Origin: Lysobacter sp. Root494
Lineage (GTDB): Bacteria > Pseudomonadota > Gammaproteobacteria > Xanthomonadales > Xanthomonadaceae
DNA length: 64,000 bases
Assembly: GCF_001427225.1 (NCBI RefSeq)
Contig: NZ_LMFH01000005.1
Location: forward strand, 124,553-188,552
Direction of reading: 5' to 3'
In this document: piece by piece, positions 9,043 through 20,217 of the stretch
How positions within the stretch are numbered: position 1 is the first letter of the stretch
Layout of the letters: each line of letters begins with the position of its first letter
Position numbers and translations under genes: made by a program
The notes under the pieces: model-generated
What the model was told of the DNA's origin: nothing
Database searches by the model: none
The model's input: only the letters and a program-made list of their open reading frames with translations

Positions 9043-9876
9043 ATGAACACGCAACGTCCGGAAAAAAACATCTGCGTGAATCTGCTCTGGACCGGCGGCT
9101 GGGACTCGACATTCCGCTTGCTGCAGCTGTTGCTGCGGCATCGCGTTCCGGTCGTTCCCCACTACCTGGAAGACCCGACCCGACCATCGACGCAGATCGA
9201 GCTGGAGACGATGGCCCGCATCCGCGATTGCCTCCGCATTGCCTACCCGCACACGCGCGGGCTGCTGCAGCCGCTGCGCATCGCATCGGTCGGCAACGTA
9301 GCCGAGGACGCGGAGATCGACCGTGCGTTGCAGGACATCCGGGAGAAGGTGTTCATCGGCAGCCAGTACTCATGGCTTCCGGCGTATTGCAAGCACGGCG
9401 CGATAGGGAACATGGAACTGGGCGTGCATGTCGACGACAAGGTGCAGGCACTGCTGCGTTCGTTCGCGATGGAGTTCGAGCATCCTGCCGGCTTCCACAG
9501 CATCCGCGTCGACCCGAGGCACTCAGGCTCCCCGGAATTCACGTTGTTCGGTTACTTCAGCTTTCCGCTGTTCCACATCGACAAGGTGGGAATCGGCCGG
9601 CAGGCGACAGCCGAAGGCTGGGACGCGATCATGGAGATGACATGGTTCTGCCACAGGCCGTCGCATGGAAAACCATGCGGAATCTGTGCGCCGTGCGTTT
9701 ACACGATCGAGGAGGGACTGGCGCATCGCATTCCCGCATCCCGCCGCGTGTTGTCTTATTTCTACCGCCGTTTCGCCTTGCCCATGAAGGCGCCGCTACG
9801 GCGGATGCGTACGTCGTTGCATGGGCACCGCGCGGGTCGTCGCCGGTCCGCGCCCGGCACTAGTCGTCACCCTTGA
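9043..9876 (+). CDS. QueC-like PP-loop ATP-dependent enzyme
   Basis: A 277-residue protein. The PP-loop is VNLLWTGGWDSTFRLL, a TGGxDS form of the SGGxDS motif of adenine-nucleotide alpha hydrolases. The C-terminal half keeps the zinc site of 7-cyano-7-deazaguanine synthase: Cys-x8-Cys-Gly-x-Cys-x2-Cys in CHRPSHGKPCGICAPC. The protein then has a basic tail absent from ordinary QueC. QueC turns a carboxyl group into amide and nitrile using ATP and ammonia. This copy has no queD, queE or queF around it and is divergent from a diiron operon, so an amidation or nitrile-forming step in another pathway is possible. It is not called queC for that reason. Confidence 0.75.
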   Translation: MNTQRPEKNICVNLLWTGGWDSTFRLLQLLLRHRVPVVPHYLEDPTRPSTQIELETMARIRDCLRIAYPHTRGLLQPLRIASVGNVAEDAEIDRALQDIREKVFIGSQYSWLPAYCKHGAIGNMELGVHVDDKVQALLRSFAMEFEHPAGFHSIRVDPRHSGSPEFTLFGYFSFPLFHIDKVGIGRQATAEGWDAIMEMTWFCHRPSHGKPCGICAPCVYTIEEGLAHRIPASRRVLSYFYRRFALPMKAPLRRMRTSLHGHRAGRRRSAPGTSRHP

Positions 9877-9945
9877 ATAATGGTGGCCGACATGCACCAA
9901 CGGAACATCGACCAGGACTTCGTCGCCAGCATGAACGCCGCCAAG

Positions 9946-9975
9946 CAAAAAAGCCCCGCGATGCGGGGCTTTTTC
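9946..9975. terminator. bidirectional intrinsic terminator
   Basis: An A-run, the stem AAGCCCCGC / GCGGGGCTT and a T-run form a symmetric hairpin. It lies between the convergent PP-loop gene and gcvP and could end both transcripts. Confidence 0.85.
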
Positions 9976-9996
9976 ACTCTGTCGCGGGGCGCGGAG

Positions 9997-12894
<2,898 letters not shown>

Positions 12895-12927
12895 CCGTCA
12901 GCAGGGATGAGGGGAGCGTCTCTCCTG

Positions 12928-13027
12928 CCGTCATTCCCGCGGAGGGAAATCCAGTGCCCTTGTCGTTCGCGCGGATTGCCGCGACGGGACGGAAGTCGCT
13001 GGGTTCCCGCCTTCGCGGGAACGACGG
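12928..13027. repeat. REP-type palindromic repeat, copy in the gcvP leader
   Basis: An inverted pair: CGTCATTCCCGCGGAGGG... on the left, and ...GTTCCCGCCTTCGCGGGAA with CGACG on the right. Inner CCAGTG and CGCTGGG also pair. It belongs to the same family as the copies near 39435, 40878, 45606, 54063, 55563 and 60997. It sits between the riboswitch and the gcvP start codon, so it is transcribed as part of the leader. Confidence 0.85.
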
Positions 13028-13052
13028 GCAGAAGCCGAAGCTTCCGTTCGTG

Positions 13053-13280
13053 CCCCTCTGTCCTTCTGCCTGAGAGTTTGGGAAGCGGGCGGGAGGGGAG
13101 GAATCCCGACCGTGCTTCTTGCCCCTTCGGCGCCGGTTCTCGCTACCACAACGTGCGAGCCGGTCTCTCCAGAGTGTTTCGCGACACGGAAGTACGTGGG
13201 CCTGAGCGATTCCGGGCGGTTGCGCCTTCGGCAGCGGACCTTGCCGATGACGCCGGCCGGCCTGCTTCTCCCACCGTGTG
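13053..13280 (-). promoter_or_regulatory. tandem glycine riboswitch controlling gcvP
   Basis: Read on the minus strand, two glycine aptamers lie in series. Aptamer I (about 13280-13184) has the closing stem ACACGG / CCGTGT and the core GCCGAAGGCGCAACC with CGCTCAGG. Aptamer II (about 13178-13053) has GGAGAGACC, GCCGAAGGGGCAAGAAG and AAACTCTCAGGC with AGAAGGACAGAG, an almost exact match to the family consensus. The linker is only a few bases. A GAAGC-TTCG-GCTTC hairpin follows at 13044-13031 with no U-run, so control may act on translation or antitermination rather than a simple intrinsic terminator. Confidence 0.93.
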
Positions 13281-13293
13281 CGTGGAAGCGGGA

Positions 13294-13299
13294 ATTATA
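13294..13299 (-). promoter_or_regulatory. -10 box of the gcvP/riboswitch promoter
   Basis: A perfect TATAAT on the minus strand. A start site about seven bases downstream would put the 5' end right at the first aptamer. No clear -35 box was recognised at the right spacing. Confidence 0.6.
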
Positions 13300-13417
13300 G
13301 CGGGTGGCCTTTCACCGAGGGGTTTCAGGGCGCCGTTCAGGCCGCCGGTCGTCCCGTGGCCGCCGGGAAACGGGGTCGGCGAACGCCGATCGCCTTCCAC
13401 GGGGCTGCTGGACGGAT

Positions 13418-13446
13418 GTGCGTGCGCTGTACGCACGTTTTTTTTT
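13418..13446 (+). terminator. intrinsic terminator-like hairpin with no assigned upstream gene
   Basis: The stem GTGCGT / ACGCAC is followed by G and about nine T on the plus strand. Both flanking genes, gcvP and the GGDEF gene, run on the minus strand, so no annotated plus-strand gene needs it. It could end a small RNA or antisense transcript, or be chance. The stretch from 13300 to 13501 otherwise holds nothing I recognise. Confidence 0.5.
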
Positions 13447-13501
13447 CAGGGATCTTCGTGCGCGCCGTGCACGTTACGACAGGTCCCTGGCTTCCGCAGG
13501 A

Positions 13502-14860
13502 TCAGCCATCCTGCAACTGCGTCGGACGGCATTCCTCGCCACGCGCCACGTGCACGCGATTGCGGCCAGCCGCCTTCGCGGCATACATCGCCTCATCGGC
13601 GTGCTTGAGCACGGTCTCGACGCGTCCCGCGCCTTGCATGCAGGCGACGCCGACGCTGACCTTCGGCCGGATGTCCTCGCCCCAATCGCCGGACAGCACC
13701 AGGCCATCGATACGAACGCGCAGGCGTTCGGCGACCGCGGCCGCGCCTTCGATGTCGGTATTGGGCAGCAGCACGCCGAATTCCTCGCCGCCGATACGGC
13801 CGAGCACGTCGCTGTCGCGCAGTTCGCGGCGGCAGGCCTCGGCGACGGCCTTCAACACCTTGTCGCCGACGTCGTGGCCAAAGCCATCGTTGATGCGCTT
13901 GAAGTAATCGATGTCGAGCATGAGCATCGCCATCGGAAGGCCATAGCGGTTGGCTCGCGAAAATTCCTGGCGCGCGGTTTCCAGCAGGCTGCGGCGGTTG
14001 CGCACGCCGGTCAGCTCGTCGGTGGTCGCCTGTCGCGCGAGTTCTTCCTTGAGTCGGTAGAACTCGGTGAAGTCGGTGGAGATGCCCAAAAGGGAAACGA
14101 CGTCGCCCTGCGCGTTGCGCTGGGGAATCTGCACGACCCAGAAGTGGCGGCGCTCGCCTTCGGGCGTGGTGGAGATCTCTTCGCCCGATTGTGTCTCGCC
14201 CGTTTCGAAGACGGCATCGTCGAGCACGCGCCAGTCCGCGGCGACTTCGGCCGAGACCAGTTCCTCGTCGGTGCGGCCGATCAGTTCACCGGGCGTGCGG
14301 CCGACGACCGCGGCCATCTTCGCGTTGGCGTAGGTGTAGCGACGCGCACGGTCTTTCGTGTAGATGCAGGCGTCGACGTTTTCCAGCACCGATTCCAGGA
14401 GCGCATTCTTCTCGCGCAACTCGGATTCCAGGCGCTTGAAGTGGGTGATGTCGGTGGAGATCCCAGCAACGCCGGTGATGCGGCCGCGCGCATCGCGTAC
14501 GGGTGTCTTCACGCTGAAGTAGGTTCTCGTATCTGCTCCCGGCATTGCCAGGTGTTCCTCAGTTTCCAGGCGCACGCCGCCTTCGATCACTCGACGGTCG
14601 TTGCGCCAGATGGCACGCGAACCCGGTATGTCCCAGAACCGGGAATCATCGGCGCCGATCACCTCGTTGGGCGCCGCTCGGTACAACGCGTGCATGGCAC
14701 GGTTGGCAAAGATGTATCTGCCTGCCAGGTCCTTCGCATAGACGAACGCCGACAGCTCGTTCATTGCAGTACGCAGGATGCGCAGTTCTGCGATCAGCCG
14801 GCGGGCGCGACGACGCTGGACAGGCATGGGAGGCAAGGTAGCCACGGGGGTGTGGAGCAT
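13502..14860 (-). CDS. PAS-PAS diguanylate cyclase (GGDEF)
   Basis: About 452 residues from MLHTPVATLP; MPVQRRR at 14827 is an equally possible start because neither has a clear ribosome binding site. The order is a short basic helical N-terminus, PAS 1 (AFVYAKDLAGRYIFANRA), PAS 2 (ACIYTKDRARRYTYANAK), then GGDEF with DELTGVRNRRSL, LDIDYFKRINDGFGHDVGD and the active-site GGEEF. RDSD five residues before GGEEF is an intact inhibitory I-site. The enzyme should make cyclic di-GMP with product inhibition. There is no membrane segment, so sensing by the PAS domains is cytoplasmic. Confidence 0.93.
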   Translation of the reverse strand: MLHTPVATLPPMPVQRRRARRLIAELRILRTAMNELSAFVYAKDLAGRYIFANRAMHALYRAAPNEVIGADDSRFWDIPGSRAIWRNDRRVIEGGVRLETEEHLAMPGADTRTYFSVKTPVRDARGRITGVAGISTDITHFKRLESELREKNALLESVLENVDACIYTKDRARRYTYANAKMAAVVGRTPGELIGRTDEELVSAEVAADWRVLDDAVFETGETQSGEEISTTPEGERRHFWVVQIPQRNAQGDVVSLLGISTDFTEFYRLKEELARQATTDELTGVRNRRSLLETARQEFSRANRYGLPMAMLMLDIDYFKRINDGFGHDVGDKVLKAVAEACRRELRDSDVLGRIGGEEFGVLLPNTDIEGAAAVAERLRVRIDGLVLSGDWGEDIRPKVSVGVACMQGAGRVETVLKHADEAMYAAKAAGRNRVHVARGEECRPTQLQDG

Positions 14861-15119
14861 CAATGACGATCTGGCGCCGTTTCGTGACGCGAGTTGCAGA
14901 AGCATTGCGAAGCAGTGCGCGTTTGCGATCAACGGTTGGCGAGCGGTCATCGCCGTGGGCGATATCCCCCGGAATTCGCGGGGAATAACGCCCAGCCGCT
15001 TGCCTCGCAAATGCCGCCGTTTCACGGGTTGCAGATGCCGGATGGCACGGGTCTGCTGTCGGGCGGATCGCTATCCTTTTACGCATCGCGCTCGTCGAAG
15101 CCGCGCTCGGGAGAGAGCC

Positions 15120-15542
15120 ATGATCCAGCCGCCGCCCTTTGCTTTGCGACAGATCGATCATGTCGTGCTGCGCGTGGGCAATGCAGGCCCCATGGTCGAC
15201 TTCTATTGCAACGTGCTCGGCTGCAGCGTGGAGCGCCGGCAGGAAGCGATCGGGCTCATCCAGTTGCGCGCGGGACAGTCGTTGATCGACCTGGTGCCGG
15301 TCGATGGAAAGCTCGGGCAGATGGGTGGGGCAGCGCCTGGCGTCCAGGGCCGCAACATGGATCACCTCTGCCTGCGTGTGGAGCCTTTCGATCGCGATGC
15401 GATCGTCGCGCACCTGCAGGCGCATGGCGTGCGTATCGGCGAATTCGGATCGCGTTACGGCGCGGAGGGCGAGGGGCCATCGCAGTACCTGTTCGATCCG
15501 GAGGGCAACCTCATCGAGCTGAAGGGACCGCCGTCGCCGTAA
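15120..15542 (+). CDS. VOC family protein (glyoxalase-like)
   Basis: A 140-residue single VOC domain. The start at 15120 follows GGGAG with proper spacing. Seen: LRQIDHVVLRVGNAGPMVDF (first metal His), DHLCLRVEPFD (second His) and YLFDPEGNLIELKG (metal Glu). The order fits a virulence-protein/glyoxalase-like dioxygenase of the VOC fold. Substrate unknown. It stands next to an MFS exporter gene with about 100 bases between; no firm operon link. Confidence 0.88.
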   Translation: MIQPPPFALRQIDHVVLRVGNAGPMVDFYCNVLGCSVERRQEAIGLIQLRAGQSLIDLVPVDGKLGQMGGAAPGVQGRNMDHLCLRVEPFDRDAIVAHLQAHGVRIGEFGSRYGAEGEGPSQYLFDPEGNLIELKGPPSP

Positions 15543-15644
15543 TCGCGCCGCGCACGCGTACCATTCGCCGGCCAAGCAAGTCGACGCAATCATCGCAACC
15601 GCAACAACGTGCGCCTGGCGCACGCTACTGGAATTCCCCACGCC

Positions 15645-16898
15645 ATGGCCGACGCCGCGTCATCCCGATTGCCGTTCCGCCGCCTTGCCCTGCTGCTCGG
15701 TGGCCTGGCGATGTTCGGGCCGTTCTCGATCGACACGATCTTCCCCGCGTTCCCGGCGATGGGTGCGCAACTGGAGGCGGACAAGATCGAGATCCAGCAG
15801 ACGATCAGCGCCTATCTCGTCGCCTACGCGCTGATGAGCCTGGTGCACGGACCGCTCTCGGATGCGATCGGACGCAAGCGGGTGATCCTCGGGGGGCTGA
15901 TCGTCTTCACCTTCGCATCGATCGGCTGTGCGTTGTCGCGCGACCTGCCGATGCTGCTGGCCTTCCGCGCATTGCAGGGATTGTCCTCGGGCGTCGGGCT
16001 GATCGTTGGCCGTGCGGTGATCCGCGACGTGCTGCAGGGCGAAGCGGCGCAACGCCTGATGAGCCAGGTGTCGATGATCTTCGGCATCGCGCCGGCGATC
16101 GCGCCGATCATCGGCGGGTGGATCCTCGGATGGACCGCGTGGCCGGTGATCTTCTGGTTCCTTGCCGCGTTCTCGGTGCTGCTGCTCGTCGTGACATGGG
16201 TGGGCCTGCCGGAAACCCATGCGAAGGAAGCACGCCTGCCGCTGCGGGCGAAGTCGCTGGTGCGCGATTACGTTTCCATCTTCGCCAATCCGCGCTTCCA
16301 GCGCCTGGCGGGTGCAAGCGCCTTCAACTTCGCCGCGTTGTGGTTGTTCATCGCCTCGGCGCCCGCGTTCGTCGTCGACCATCTCAGGCTGGGCGAAGGC
16401 GACTTCGGCTGGTTCTTCGTGCCGATGATCACCGGCATGGTGACGGGTGCGTTCGTGTCCGGACGCACGGCAGGGAAAATCAGCGGCGAAAGGCTGGTGC
16501 ATTTCGGCTTCATCGCCAGCGCGATCGCGATGCTGCTCAATCTCGCCTACACGTTGCTGGTCGACGTGCCGACGGTGCCCTGGGCGGTGCTGCCGATCTC
16601 GCTCAACGCGTTCGGCATCGCGCTGGTGTTCCCGATCGTCACCCTGGCGATCCTGGACATGTATCCGCGCCAACGCGGGTCGGCTTCGTCGCTGCAGGCG
16701 TTCACCAGCCTGGTGCTCAACGCGGTTATCGCGGGCGTGCTGTCGCCACTGGTCAGCGCGCACGTGTTGTGGATGGTGGGCGTCGCGATGGTGTTCCTGG
16801 CGATCGCGTTCGGCCTGTGGACCTGGGAGCGACGGGTGTCGCAGCCGCTGTTGGCACCCGCGAGCGAAACCGAAACGGTGCCGGGCGAAACCCTCTAA
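15645..16898 (+). CDS. MFS drug resistance transporter, Bcr/CflA family
   Basis: A 417-residue protein from MADAASSRLP; a GTG 36 bases upstream is less likely. It has about 12 hydrophobic segments. The MFS loop 2-3 signature is SLVHGPLSDAIGRKRVILGG, and the TM4-5 region is GRAVIRDVLQGEAAQRLMS, characteristic of the Bcr/CflA group that exports bicyclomycin, chloramphenicol, sulphonamides or cysteine. Sited in the inner membrane and driven by protons. The actual substrate cannot be inferred. It converges with the APC transporter gene with only 15 bases between stops. Confidence 0.92.
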   Translation: MADAASSRLPFRRLALLLGGLAMFGPFSIDTIFPAFPAMGAQLEADKIEIQQTISAYLVAYALMSLVHGPLSDAIGRKRVILGGLIVFTFASIGCALSRDLPMLLAFRALQGLSSGVGLIVGRAVIRDVLQGEAAQRLMSQVSMIFGIAPAIAPIIGGWILGWTAWPVIFWFLAAFSVLLLVVTWVGLPETHAKEARLPLRAKSLVRDYVSIFANPRFQRLAGASAFNFAALWLFIASAPAFVVDHLRLGEGDFGWFFVPMITGMVTGAFVSGRTAGKISGERLVHFGFIASAIAMLLNLAYTLLVDVPTVPWAVLPISLNAFGIALVFPIVTLAILDMYPRQRGSASSLQAFTSLVLNAVIAGVLSPLVSAHVLWMVGVAMVFLAIAFGLWTWERRVSQPLLAPASETETVPGETL

Positions 16899-16913
16899 GG
16901 GGACGGACGCTGC

Positions 16914-18182
16914 TTACGCGCGCCTGCGCCTGACGAGCCAATAGACCGGCAGGCCGGCCGCCACCAGCACGATGCCCCACAGCAGCGATTCGGTACCGAT
17001 TCCGGCCAATGCATACGCGCTGTAGAGCAACGCGAGCAAGGCGACCACGCGGCCGCTGCGATCGCCGCGGCGCAGCCACGCCGCGCTGCTGACGAGATAC
17101 GGCAGTAACGTCGCCGCAGTCGACAGCAGGATCGCGAAGGTGAACAACTGCACCAGCGACTTGCTGAAGTTTGCGAACACCAGCAGCGTCGCCAGCGTGC
17201 CCGCGATCAGCACGCCGGTAGCGGGCGTTCCGCGCGGATCCAGTCGCGCGAACACCGACGGCATCACGCCGTCCCGCGCGGCCGCCATCGGGACCTGCGC
17301 CGAGATCAGCACCCAGCCATTCAACGCGCCAAGACACGAGATGGCGGCAACTGCGGCTATGCCGATGCCGGCCACCGGTCCCCACAACGAACGCGCGGCA
17401 TCGGCCATCGGCGCCGAAGAGGTCGCGAGTTGTTGGGCGGGCAACAGGCCGAGCACGGCGCTGCAGGCCAGGATCGTGGCGAGGCCCGCGAGGCAGGTGC
17501 CGAGCACCGTCGCGCGCGGCACCGTGCGTTCCGGATTGTCGATGGAGCCGGCGGGCACGGTCGCGGCTTCAAGGCCGAGGAGGGCCCACAACGTGAGCGC
17601 GACCGTGGCGTTCACCGCGTGTGGCAGCGGTTGCGCGCTTGGATTCAGCGGTCGGTAGTAGCTGCCGTCGACGAACCAGATCGCGATCCCACCGAACACC
17701 AGCAGCGGTAAGAACTTCAGCACCGTGAGCACGACCTGCGCGCGTCCGACTTCGCGCACGCCGGCCAGGTTGATCGCGATGCACGTCCACAGGGCAACGA
17801 GCGCGCACGCGGCGGAACGGAGCGGTGTCGCGGTCAGGCCAGGGAAGATCGAGCCCATGCTGCCCGCAAACGCTACTGCGATCGCGGCATTCGTCGTCCA
17901 TGTCGAAATCCAGTAACTCCACGCGATCACGAAGCCGGCCAGGTCGCCGAAGCCCACGCGCGCGTACGTGTACGGACCGCCGGTCTGTGGCCAGCGCGAC
18001 GACAGCTTCGCGAACGTCAGCGCCAGCATCACTGCGCCGAACAGCGTGATGGCCCAGCCGATCAGGCTAGTGGCGCCATACAGTGCCAGCGACGCGGGCA
18101 ACAGGAATACGCCGCTGCCGATGATGCTGCCGACGACAAGGGCCGTTGCGGACCAGAGGCCAAGGGGGCGGTTCGCGCTCAT
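16914..18182 (-). CDS. APC superfamily amino acid permease
   Basis: A 422-residue protein from MSANRPLG, preceded by GAGG. It has about 12 hydrophobic helices. The unwound TM1 ion/substrate motif is VVGSIIGSGVFLLPASLA, and TM3 contains WPQTGGPYTYARVGFGDLAG. The closest style is basic-amino-acid or arginine/agmatine-type APC carriers, but specificity is not determinable. It lies 31 bases after the Rieske oxygenase gene on the same strand, so the two probably share a transcript and the permease may import the oxygenase substrate. Confidence 0.9.
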   Translation of the reverse strand: MSANRPLGLWSATALVVGSIIGSGVFLLPASLALYGATSLIGWAITLFGAVMLALTFAKLSSRWPQTGGPYTYARVGFGDLAGFVIAWSYWISTWTTNAAIAVAFAGSMGSIFPGLTATPLRSAACALVALWTCIAINLAGVREVGRAQVVLTVLKFLPLLVFGGIAIWFVDGSYYRPLNPSAQPLPHAVNATVALTLWALLGLEAATVPAGSIDNPERTVPRATVLGTCLAGLATILACSAVLGLLPAQQLATSSAPMADAARSLWGPVAGIGIAAVAAISCLGALNGWVLISAQVPMAAARDGVMPSVFARLDPRGTPATGVLIAGTLATLLVFANFSKSLVQLFTFAILLSTAATLLPYLVSSAAWLRRGDRSGRVVALLALLYSAYALAGIGTESLLWGIVLVAAGLPVYWLVRRRRA

Positions 18183-18213
18183 GCAGGCCTCGGGGAATGT
18201 GCGATCGAAGTGG

Positions 18214-19305
18214 TCAGGCGCCGCCTGCGTTGCGGTAAACACCGCGCAGCAGCTCATGGAAATGATGCAAGGCGTTTTCGCGTAATGGATTCAACCGGCC
18301 AGGCTCGTAGGAACCAGACGACAGCCCGCGCTGCACGTCTTCGCAGATCGTCAGGTCCTCGAACTGCACTTCGTCGCTGAAGCTGAGGTCGTTGAGGCGG
18401 CGTTGCGCGGCTTCTTCCGATTCGTCGAGGCTGTAGTAGAAGTCGAATTCGACCCTGCAGCGGTCCACGCCTTTCGGAATCACGCGATTGGTCTGCAGGC
18501 GGCCGGGCAGGATGTTGAGCATCGTGTTGGGCCACATCCAGTAGTACAGCGCGTCGCCGGCGCCGTAGAGGCCGTCGCCGCTTTCCAATGGACTGAACTG
18601 ATAGGAGTACCACTCGGCGGTATCGGTGATGTAGCTGCGGTAGTCGAGCAGCTTGTTCAATCCCGGATGGATGTGCGGGACGTGGTAGCCCTCGAGGTAG
18701 TTATCGACGTACACCTTCCAGTTGCAGGCGACGTCGTAACCGACGCGGTGATGGTGGCCGTATTGCTCGAGGTGCCGGTCCGCGCCGAGGCGCTCGTCGA
18801 TGCCCTTCACGAAGGCTTCGAACGACGGCGCATTCGCTTCGTCCACCGCCGCGAACACCATGCCCTGCCATACGCGCACCGCGAGCTGCGGCAACTTCAC
18901 CTGGCTCACGTCGAAGTCGGGCGCGGTGCCCATCTCCGGCGCCGAACGCAGCGTGCCGTCGAGCGCGTAGGTCCAGCCGTGGTAGCGGCAGCGCAGCGAC
19001 TTCGCCGCGAGCCCGTCGCATTGCGCGATCGGCCCGGCGCGATGGCGGCAGACGTTGTGGAAGACGCGGATTTCTCCGTCCGCGCCGCGTACGGCGATGA
19101 CCGGCAGGCCGGCGAAATCGCCGATCACGTGGTCACCCGGGTTTTGCAGCTGGCACACATGCGCGAGCAGTTGCCAGCTTCGATCGAAGATCAGGCGGCG
19201 ATCGGCGGCCACCATCGAGGGCTCGAAGTAAAAACGCGCCGGCAATGCCGTGGCGTGGTCCAGCGGCTGCGGCGCGAGGTCGGCGGGAGCGTCGGCTCTG
19301 TTCAT
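18214..19305 (-). CDS. Rieske non-haem iron oxygenase, alpha subunit
   Basis: A 363-residue protein from MNRADAP; a GTG 15 bases upstream is an alternative. The Rieske [2Fe-2S] site is CRHRAGPIAQC...LRCRYHGWTY (CxH and CxxH). The catalytic mononuclear iron site is DNYLEGYHVPHIHPGLN (D-x3-E-x2-H-x4-H). This pattern is shared with choline, carnitine and betaine-type monooxygenases and with aromatic-ring hydroxylases. No reductase or ferredoxin gene is nearby. With the following APC permease it may act on an imported amine or amino acid derivative; this is inference. Confidence 0.9.
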   Translation of the reverse strand: MNRADAPADLAPQPLDHATALPARFYFEPSMVAADRRLIFDRSWQLLAHVCQLQNPGDHVIGDFAGLPVIAVRGADGEIRVFHNVCRHRAGPIAQCDGLAAKSLRCRYHGWTYALDGTLRSAPEMGTAPDFDVSQVKLPQLAVRVWQGMVFAAVDEANAPSFEAFVKGIDERLGADRHLEQYGHHHRVGYDVACNWKVYVDNYLEGYHVPHIHPGLNKLLDYRSYITDTAEWYSYQFSPLESGDGLYGAGDALYYWMWPNTMLNILPGRLQTNRVIPKGVDRCRVEFDFYYSLDESEEAAQRRLNDLSFSDEVQFEDLTICEDVQRGLSSGSYEPGRLNPLRENALHHFHELLRGVYRNAGGA

Positions 19306-19498
19306 GCAAAGAGTATGCACCCGGGCCGGGCGGGTCGATCCACGGCGGCCTCATCCAACTGGTCCGGTTGCTTGCCCGGCATCTGGATCCTCCTGCATGA
19401 CGACTGCGGGCCAAAGTGTTCTTCGCATGTTGATGTCTTCACGGCACGGGGTGCGCGACCATGCGTACCTGGTTCTGCATGCCAACAAGGAGCACGCG

Positions 19499-20197
19499 AT
19501 GATCGACCTGTATTACTGGGGCACGCCCAATGGCCTCAAGCTCAGGCTCTTCATGGAGGAGAGCGGACTGCCGCACCGGACCATTCCGGTGGACATCGGC
19601 GCGGGTGCGCAGTTCGAGCCGGAGTTCCTGAAGGTGTCGCCGAACAACAAGATTCCGGCGCTGGTCGACCTCGATCCTGCCGACGGTGGTGCGCCGATTT
19701 CGCTGTTCGAATCGGGCGCGATGCTGCTGTATCTCGCGGAGAAAACCGGCCGCTTCATTCCCGCCGGCGTGCGTGGCCGTGCCGAAGTGCTGCAGTGGCT
19801 GTTCTGGCAGGTCGGCGGCCTTGGGCCGATGGCGGGGCAGAACGGGCACTTCACCGTGTATGCGCCGGAGAAGGTGCCGTATGCGATCGAGCGTTACCTA
19901 AAGGAAACCAACCGTCTTTACGGAGTACTCGACAAACGCCTGGCCGATCGGGAATTCATCGCGGGCGAATATTCGATCGCGGACATGGCGTGCTATCCGT
20001 GGATCGTTCCGCACGAGCCGCACGGCCAGAACCTCGACGACTTCCCCAGCCTGAAGCGCTGGTTCGAAACGATCAAGGCGCGTCCTGCCACCATCCGCGC
20101 CTACGAGGGCGTGGCGCCGCCGTATGCGGGACGCAACAACATCTCCGAGGAAGAGCGCCGCATCCTGTTCGGACAGACGGCGGCGAACGTCAAATAG
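19499..20197 (+). CDS. glutathione S-transferase, Nu/YfcG-like
   Basis: A 232-residue protein. The start MIDLYYWGTPNG at 19499 follows AAGGAG. The N-terminal thioredoxin-fold domain has GTPNGLKLRLFMEESGL, NKIPALVDLD (cis-Pro) and SLFESGAMLLYLAEKTG (glutathione-binding Glu-Ser). The C-terminal helical domain has YSIADMACYPWI with the N-capping box. The GTPNG motif is typical of YfcG/YghU disulphide-bond oxidoreductases. It is divergent from the Rieske gene. Confidence 0.93.
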   Translation: MIDLYYWGTPNGLKLRLFMEESGLPHRTIPVDIGAGAQFEPEFLKVSPNNKIPALVDLDPADGGAPISLFESGAMLLYLAEKTGRFIPAGVRGRAEVLQWLFWQVGGLGPMAGQNGHFTVYAPEKVPYAIERYLKETNRLYGVLDKRLADREFIAGEYSIADMACYPWIVPHEPHGQNLDDFPSLKRWFETIKARPATIRAYEGVAPPYAGRNNISEEERRILFGQTAANVK

Positions 20198-20217
20198 TTA
20201 TCGGGCCGTCCGATTAA

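Noticed and set aside
9043..9876. Naming the PP-loop gene queC
   Set aside because: The zinc site fits but the loop, basic tail and gene context differ from queuosine synthesis genes, so a functional name would overreach.
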